Part shown: positions 59,173 to 64,000 of the stretch, piece by piece
Numbering within the stretch: the stretch's first letter is position 1
Layout: each line of letters opens with the position of its first letter
DNA from: Denitromonas sp.
GTDB taxonomy: Bacteria; Pseudomonadota; Gammaproteobacteria; Burkholderiales; Rhodocyclaceae
Assembly (NCBI RefSeq): GCF_034676725.1
Contig: NZ_JAUCBR010000004.1
Coordinates: 2,301,001-2,365,000 of the forward strand
Reading direction: 5' to 3'
Length of the DNA: 64,000 nucleotides
Translations under genes and position numbers: made by a program
The notes under the pieces: generated by a model
The model's input: the letters and a program-made list of their open reading frames with translations, nothing else
The model's database searches: none
Told to the model about the DNA's origin: nothing

Positions 59173-59200
59173 TTGATTCGCCCCGCAGCAAAGCTAGAAT
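59173..59200 (+). promoter_or_regulatory. Probable dcd promoter
   Basis: TTGATT and TAGAAT are separated by 16 bases. The -10 ends 57 bases before the dcd ATG, giving a normal leader. Confidence 0.55.
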
Positions 59201-59257
59201 AGGCCGCTTTATTATTCAGCGACGCGCCCGCGGGGCGGGTCGGACCGGAGTGTGAGG

Positions 59258-59824
59258 ATGTCCATCAAGTCGGACAAGTGGATTCGCCGCATGGCGCAAG
59301 AGCACCAGATGCTCGAGCCCTTTGCGCCCGAGCTGGTGCGCCAGAACGAGAACGGCAAGATCGTGTCGTATGGCACCTCGAGCTACGGCTACGATGTGCG
59401 CTGCGCCAACGAATTCAAGATCTTCACCAACATCAACTCGACCATCGTCGATCCGAAGAACTTCGAGTCGGGCAACTTCGTCGATTTCGTCGGCGATGTG
59501 TGCATCATTCCGCCGAATTCCTTCGCGCTGGCCCGCACCGTGGAGTACTTCCGCATCCCGCGCAATGTGCTCACCATCTGCCTGGGCAAGAGCACCTACG
59601 CGCGCTGCGGCATCATCGTCAACGTGACGCCGCTCGAGCCGGAGTGGGAGGGGCATGTGACGCTGGAGTTTTCCAACACCACGCCGCTGCCGGCCAAGAT
59701 CTACGCCAACGAGGGCGTGGCGCAGATGCTGTTCTTCGAGTCGGACGAGGTGTGCGAGACCTCTTACAAGGATCGCGGCGGCAAGTATTTCGGCCAGAAA
59801 GGCGTCACGCTGCCGAAGATCTGA
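59258..59824 (+). CDS. dcd: dCTP deaminase
   Basis: 188 residues from MSIKSDKWIRRMAQEHQM; GGAG lies 8 bases upstream, and a GTG two codons earlier is less likely. Dcd converts dCTP to dUTP, the main source of dUMP for thymidylate synthase. The family motifs are SSYGYDVRCANEFKIF, LGKSTYARCGIIVNVTPLEP and FSNTTPLPAKIYANEGVAQM. The neighbouring large decarboxylase gene is a usual companion. thyA lies 3 kb further on in this window. Confidence 0.95.
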   Translation: MSIKSDKWIRRMAQEHQMLEPFAPELVRQNENGKIVSYGTSSYGYDVRCANEFKIFTNINSTIVDPKNFESGNFVDFVGDVCIIPPNSFALARTVEYFRIPRNVLTICLGKSTYARCGIIVNVTPLEPEWEGHVTLEFSNTTPLPAKIYANEGVAQMLFFESDEVCETSYKDRGGKYFGQKGVTLPKI

Positions 59825-59945
59825 CGCGCCAGGGGCCGGCACGCGAACCGTCGCTGCCGGCTGCTTCCACAAACTGTCACCGCATCGCGGTACGATGTGC
59901 CCGCGGCCCAAGTGCCACGGGCTTTGTTCATTTCAGGGGGCGAGG

Positions 59946-62198
59946 ATGCGTTTCCAGTTTCCGATCATCATCATCGACGAAGACTTCCGCTCGGAGAACA
60001 CCAGCGGCTTCGGCGTGCGCGCGCTGGCCAAGGCAATCGAGGGCGAGAACATCGAGGTGCTGGGCGTGACCAGCTATGGCGACCTGGCCTCCTTTGCCCA
60101 GCAACAGAGCCGGGCGTCGACCTTCATCGTGTCGATCGACGACGAGGAGTTCAATTCGCCCGAGGCCTCGGACAAGGCGATCAACGATCTGCGCCAGTTC
60201 GTGACCGAGATCCGCTTCCGCAACGCCGACATCCCCATCTTCCTGTATGGCGAGACGCGCACCTCGCGCCACATCCCCAACGATGTGCTGCGCGAGATGC
60301 ACGGCTTCATCCACATGTTCGAGGACACGCCGGAGTTCATCGCGCGCTACGTGGTGCGCGAGGCACGCAGCTACCTCGACAGCCTGCCGCCGCCCTTCTT
60401 CCGCGCGCTGACCCACTATGCCGCCGATGGCTCCTACTCCTGGCACTGCCCGGGGCACTCGGGCGGGGTGGCCTTCCTGAAGAGCCCGGTGGGGCAGATG
60501 TTCCACCAGTTCTTTGGCGAGAACATGCTGCGCGCCGACGTGTGCAATGCGGTGGACGAACTCGGCCAGCTGCTCGACCACACCGGCCCCGTGGCCGCCT
60601 CCGAGCGCAACGCGGCGCGCATCTTCCATTGCGACCACCTGTACTTCGTCACCAACGGCACCTCCACCTCCAACAAGATGGTGTGGCACTCCACGGTGGC
60701 ACCGGGCGACGTGGTGGTGGTCGATCGCAACTGCCACAAGTCGATCCTCCACTCGATCATCATGACCGGCGCGGTGCCGGTGTTCCTGACGCCGACGCGC
60801 AACCACTACGGCATCATCGGGCCGATTCCGCTCGAAGAGTTCAAGATCGAGAACATCCGCAAGAAGATCGCCGCCAACCCCTTCGTGAGCAAGACTGCGG
60901 CCAAGAACCCGCGCATCCTCACCATCACCCAGTTGACCTACGACGGCGTGCTGTACAACGTCGAGGCCATCAAGCAGATGCTCGACGGCGAGATTGACAC
61001 CCTGCACTTCGACGAAGCCTGGCTGCCGCACGCCGCCTTCCACGACTTCTATGGCGATTACCACGCCATCGGCGAGGACCGCCCGCGCTGCAAGGAGTCG
61101 ATGGTGTTCTCGACCCAGTCGACCCACAAGATGCTGGCCGGCCTGTCGCAGGCGTCGCAGATCCTGGTGCAGGACTCGGAGGCGCGGCAGCTCGACCGCG
61201 ACATCTTCAACGAGGCCTACCTGATGCACACCTCGACCTCGCCACAGTACTCGATCATCGCTTCCTGCGATGTCGCGGCGGCGATGATGGAGCCGCCGGG
61301 GGGCACCGCCTTGGTCGAGGAGTCCATTGCCGAGGCGCTCGATTTCCGCCGCGCGATGCGCAAGGTGGATGACGAGTTCGGTGACGACGACTGGTGGTTC
61401 AAGGTCTGGGGCCCGGAATACCTGTCGGACGACGGCATTGCCGAGCGCGAGGACTGGATGCTGCAGGCCGGCGAGCGCTGGCACGGCTTCGGCGATCTGG
61501 CGCCGGGCTTCAACATGCTCGACCCGATCAAGGCCACGCTGATCACGCCGGGGCTGGATGTGGACGGCGACTTTGCCGACTGGGGCATCCCGGCCGGCGT
61601 GCTGACCAAGTACCTGGCCGAGCATGGCATCGTGGTCGAGAAAACCGGGCTGTACTCCTTCTTCATCATGTTCACCATCGGTATCACCAAGGGCCGCTGG
61701 AACACCCTGGTGACCGAGCTGCAGCAGTTCAAGGACGACTTCGACCGCAACCGCCCGCTGTGGCGCGTGATGCCCGAGTTCATCGCCAAGCACCCGCGCT
61801 ACGAGCGCGTCGGACTGAAGGATCTGTGCCTGCAGATCCACGCCTTCTATCAGGCGCACGACGTGGCGAAGCTGACCACCGAGATGTACCTGTCCGACAT
61901 GGTGCCGGCCATGCGCCCGACCGATGCCTTTGCCAAGACGGCGCATCGCGAAGTGGATCGTGTGCCGATCGATGAGCTCGAAGGCCGTGTGACCAGTGTG
62001 TTGTTGACGCCGTACCCGCCGGGCATCCCGTTGCTGATTCCGGGCGAGCGTTTCAATGCCACCATCGTGCGCTATCTGCGCTTTGCCCGTGATTTCAACG
62101 GCAGCTTCCCCGGCTTCGAGACCGATATCCACGGCCTGGTGAAGAGCGAGATCGATGGCGAAACACGATACTGCGTCGACTGCGTGATCCAGGACTGA
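59946..62198 (+). CDS. Arginine/lysine/ornithine decarboxylase
   Basis: 750 residues from MRFQFPIIIIDEDFRSENTS, the usual start, with AGGGGGCGAGG before it. The N-terminal wing domain is response-regulator-like (about 1-130). The PLP domain has WHCPGHSGGVAFLKSPVG, FVTNGTSTSNKMVWH and the PLP-binding Lys 395 in STQSTHKMLAG. The C-terminal domain follows from about residue 600. It is a group III fold-type I decarboxylase like LdcC/AdiA/SpeF; which amino acid it prefers cannot be decided by eye. Such enzymes give acid resistance or polyamine precursors. No antiporter gene is adjacent. Confidence 0.93.
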   Translation: MRFQFPIIIIDEDFRSENTSGFGVRALAKAIEGENIEVLGVTSYGDLASFAQQQSRASTFIVSIDDEEFNSPEASDKAINDLRQFVTEIRFRNADIPIFLYGETRTSRHIPNDVLREMHGFIHMFEDTPEFIARYVVREARSYLDSLPPPFFRALTHYAADGSYSWHCPGHSGGVAFLKSPVGQMFHQFFGENMLRADVCNAVDELGQLLDHTGPVAASERNAARIFHCDHLYFVTNGTSTSNKMVWHSTVAPGDVVVVDRNCHKSILHSIIMTGAVPVFLTPTRNHYGIIGPIPLEEFKIENIRKKIAANPFVSKTAAKNPRILTITQLTYDGVLYNVEAIKQMLDGEIDTLHFDEAWLPHAAFHDFYGDYHAIGEDRPRCKESMVFSTQSTHKMLAGLSQASQILVQDSEARQLDRDIFNEAYLMHTSTSPQYSIIASCDVAAAMMEPPGGTALVEESIAEALDFRRAMRKVDDEFGDDDWWFKVWGPEYLSDDGIAEREDWMLQAGERWHGFGDLAPGFNMLDPIKATLITPGLDVDGDFADWGIPAGVLTKYLAEHGIVVEKTGLYSFFIMFTIGITKGRWNTLVTELQQFKDDFDRNRPLWRVMPEFIAKHPRYERVGLKDLCLQIHAFYQAHDVAKLTTEMYLSDMVPAMRPTDAFAKTAHREVDRVPIDELEGRVTSVLLTPYPPGIPLLIPGERFNATIVRYLRFARDFNGSFPGFETDIHGLVKSEIDGETRYCVDCVIQD

Positions 62199-62210
62199 CC
62201 CGCAGCAAAA

Positions 62211-62250
62211 AAGCAAAAAGCCCCCGCGAGATCACGGGAGCTTTTTGCTT
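62211..62250. terminator. Bidirectional terminator between decarboxylase gene and folA
   Basis: AAGCAAAAAGC and GCTTTTTGCTT form a long stem, with CCCG/CGGG inside it, around an eight-base loop. The A and T runs on the two sides suit termination of both convergent genes. Confidence 0.88.
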
Positions 62251-62259
62251 GCCGGCAAC

Positions 62260-62757
62260 TCAGGCGATGCGGCGATACTCGACGAAGTCCACCGCGTGCT
62301 CGTTGTCAGCATCCTGCGGGTGGTGCCGGCGTGCGGTTTCTTTGAAGGCGGCGTGGTCGATGGCCGGGAAGAACGCGTCGCCGTCGATCTCGGCATCCAC
62401 CTCGGTCAGCAACAGCCGAGCGGCCAGCGGCAGCGCCAGCGCGTAGATCTGCGCGCCACCAATGACAAACACTGTGGCGTTGTCGGCACAGGCTGCCGTC
62501 GCTTCCGCCAGGCTGCCGACGACGCGGGCGCCCGGCGCCGTATAGCCGGGGTCGCGGCTGATCACGATATTCGTGCGGCCGGGCAGTGGCCGCCCGAGCG
62601 ATTCCCAGGTCTTGCGCCCCATCACGATCGGATGGCCGAGTGTGGTCGCCTTGAAGTGGGCCAGATCGGCCTTTAGCCGCCAGGGCAGTGCGTTGTCCTT
62701 GCCAATGGCGCCGTTGCGGGCGACGGCCGCGATCAGGACGACGTCGGGCGCGCTCAT
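62260..62757 (-). CDS. folA: Dihydrofolate reductase
   Basis: 165 residues from MSAPDVVLIAAVARNGAIGK, the family start with the NGAIGKDNALPWRL loop. Next come HFKATTLGHPIVMGRKTWES, then LPGRTNIVISRD and VFVIGGAQIYALAL with the NADPH-binding GG. It regenerates tetrahydrofolate from the dihydrofolate made by ThyA. Its start overlaps the end of thyA by four bases, so the two are translated together. Confidence 0.96.
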   Translation of the reverse strand: MSAPDVVLIAAVARNGAIGKDNALPWRLKADLAHFKATTLGHPIVMGRKTWESLGRPLPGRTNIVISRDPGYTAPGARVVGSLAEATAACADNATVFVIGGAQIYALALPLAARLLLTEVDAEIDGDAFFPAIDHAAFKETARRHHPQDADNEHAVDFVEYRRIA

Positions 62758-63548
62758 ACGGCCACCGGGGCCGCGATGTGCGGGTGCGGCTCGTAGCCCT
62801 CGAGCGTGAAGTCCTCGAAGCGGAAGGCGAACAGGTCGTTCACCGCGGGGTTGATCTTCAGTGTGGGCAGGGGGCGTGGTGTGCGCGACAGCTGCAGCCG
62901 GGTCTGCTCCAGGTGGTTCTTGTACAGATGGCAGTCGCCGCCGGTCCAGACGAAGTCGCCGGGCGCGAGGTCGCAGACCTGTGCCACCATCATCGTCAGC
63001 AGGGCATACGACGCAATATTGAAGGGCACACCCAGGAAGATGTCTGCGCTGCGCTGATACAACTGGCAGGACAGGCGGCCATCGGCCACGTAGAACTGGA
63101 ACAGCGCATGGCAGGGGGGCAGCGCCATGCGGTCGACATCCGACGGGTTCCAGGCCGACACCAGGTGTCGCCGGGAGTCGGGGGAGGCCTTCAGTCCGGC
63201 GATCAGCTGCCGGATCTGGTCGATCTCGCCGCCGTCGCGCGCCGGCCAGTGCCGCCACTGATGGCCATAGACCGGGCCGAGATCGCCATTCTCGTCGGCC
63301 CATTCGTTCCAGATCGACACCCCGTTGGCCTTCAGGTAGGCGATATTGGTGTCGCCCGTCAGGAACCACAGCAATTCGTGGATGATCGATTTCACATGCA
63401 GCTTCTTGGTGGTGAGCAGCGGGAAGCCCTCCGCCAGATCGAAGCGCATCTGATAACCGAAAACGGACAGCGTCCCGGTGCCCGTCCGGTCGGATTTGTC
63501 ATGCCCGTGATCGAGTACGTGCTGCATGAGGTCGAGATACTGTTGCAT
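62754..63548 (-). CDS. thyA: Thymidylate synthase
   Basis: 264 residues, the same length as E. coli ThyA. The catalytic Cys 146 lies in MALPPCHALFQFYV, as in the E. coli enzyme. QYLDLMQHVLDHGHDKSDRT begins the protein, and RSADIFLGVPFNIASYALL and DCHLYKNHLEQ are the substrate-site motifs. It methylates dUMP with methylene-tetrahydrofolate, giving dihydrofolate, which the overlapping folA product recycles. No terminator is seen between the two genes. Confidence 0.97.
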   Translation of the reverse strand: MQQYLDLMQHVLDHGHDKSDRTGTGTLSVFGYQMRFDLAEGFPLLTTKKLHVKSIIHELLWFLTGDTNIAYLKANGVSIWNEWADENGDLGPVYGHQWRHWPARDGGEIDQIRQLIAGLKASPDSRRHLVSAWNPSDVDRMALPPCHALFQFYVADGRLSCQLYQRSADIFLGVPFNIASYALLTMMVAQVCDLAPGDFVWTGGDCHLYKNHLEQTRLQLSRTPRPLPTLKINPAVNDLFAFRFEDFTLEGYEPHPHIAAPVAV

Positions 63549-63650
63549 TCGGTCTGCCCAGGGAAAGCGTCATCAGGATCGGCGATTGTACCGCGCGGGG
63601 CATCGCGTCGCGCAGGGTGTGCCGCGCGTCAAAAACCGCAGAGAACGACG

Positions 63651-63678
63651 TTGATCGGCCGGCGTTGTGTGAAATAAT
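63651..63678 (+). promoter_or_regulatory. Possible promoter of the last gene
   Basis: TTGATC and AATAAT are 16 bases apart, ending 43 bases before the ATG at 63722. Confidence 0.35.
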
Positions 63679-63721
63679 GCTTCAAACAACAAAGAGATGC
63701 CGGTTCTCCTATGAGAGCAAC

Positions 63722-64000
63722 ATGTTCCTGAGCGCGTCGAGTCCTTCGCCCGAAACCTCCCGCCTGCTGGACGAGGTCCGGTGGCGCCTGGCCTCGTTGC
63801 CGGCGCATGAGCCGGGCCTGGCGCTGGACGAGATCGCCGCGGGCATCGAGTTGATGCTTGAGGGGCCGGAGTGGCCGCTCGAGCAGTTCGTCTCGGCGCT
63901 GCGTGAATTCGACGAATCCGCCCAGCCGGTCATCCGTGAGGCGGCACAGGGCTTCTTGCAAGCGGCGGCGCTTGGCACGAACCGTGGCGAGGTCTTGCAT
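63722..64000 (+). CDS. Unknown protein, N-terminal fragment
   Basis: An open frame of 93 codons from MFLSASSPSPETSRLLDEVR runs off the window. I do not recognise the family. The visible part is acidic, helical and soluble, with no signal peptide or membrane segment and no catalytic motif. Another ATG at 63711 opens a six-codon frame that overlaps this start; it is probably without meaning. A plausible promoter lies upstream, and codon usage (high GC at third positions) fits a real gene. Confidence 0.7.
   Translation, partial: MFLSASSPSPETSRLLDEVRWRLASLPAHEPGLALDEIAAGIELMLEGPEWPLEQFVSALREFDESAQPVIREAAQGFLQAAALGTNRGEVLH

Overview
The window is a gene-dense, high-GC stretch of Gram-negative chromosome with short intergenic gaps. 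It looks like a betaproteobacterium close to the Rhodocyclales (Azoarcus/Thauera-like). Supporting signs are the rpsU-yqeY-dnaG-rpoD operon with a tRNA-Ile2 behind it, the dcd / large basic amino acid decarboxylase pair, the leuS-lptE-holA-proA order, a metG / acylphosphatase cluster, an H-NS-like protein, cytochrome c', and many c-di-GMP proteins. The assignment is inferred from gene content and order, not from a search.

Layout. 1-7029: tail of a glyoxalase I gene, then a minus-strand signalling cluster (GGDEF-EAL protein, a frameshifted REC-HD-GYP regulator, a large hybrid histidine kinase whose start is preceded by an 18-base C tract). 7184-11998: tRNA-Ile2(CAU) and the macromolecular synthesis operon read leftwards from a strong sigma-70-like promoter. 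12051-17356: tsaD, plsY, folB, H-NS-like gene, ybaK, xerD, ogt and a chalcone isomerase-like secreted protein. 17377-23539: proA, holA, lptE and leuS as one leftward unit, then a small unknown gene. 23822-29234: uvrD, a double-receiver regulator, cytochrome c', cytochrome b561 and an orphan ParA. 29542-37167: maeB, outer-membrane phospholipase A, quinone reductase, a small secreted protein, a thioesterase, a rhomboid protease and an AEC carrier. 37180-47601: a histidine kinase / REC-PAS-GGDEF-EAL pair, dnaE and another GGDEF-EAL protein. 47734-55132: peroxiredoxin, RND efflux adaptor and pump, SulP transporter, acylphosphatase and a small membrane protein. 55136-64000: metG, OmpA-like lipoprotein, apbC/mrp, dcd, basic amino acid decarboxylase, folA-thyA, and the start of an unknown gene.

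Most of the window is housekeeping: replication (dnaG, dnaE, holA), transcription (rpoD), translation (rpsU, leuS, metG, tsaD, tRNA-Ile2, ybaK), nucleotide and folate metabolism (dcd, thyA, folA, folB), and envelope (lptE, plsY, pldA). Over it lies a dense c-di-GMP layer: three GGDEF-EAL proteins and one HD-GYP gene.

I found no CRISPR array, prophage, integron or defence island. The most unusual items are: two copies of a 151-163 bp MITE-like intergenic element with terminal inverted repeats, each ending so that its terminal repeat supplies the stop codon of the upstream gene; the C18 tract next to a broken HD-GYP gene; a 12-bp palindrome inside the spacer of the rpsU operon promoter; and several signalling domains that lack key residues.
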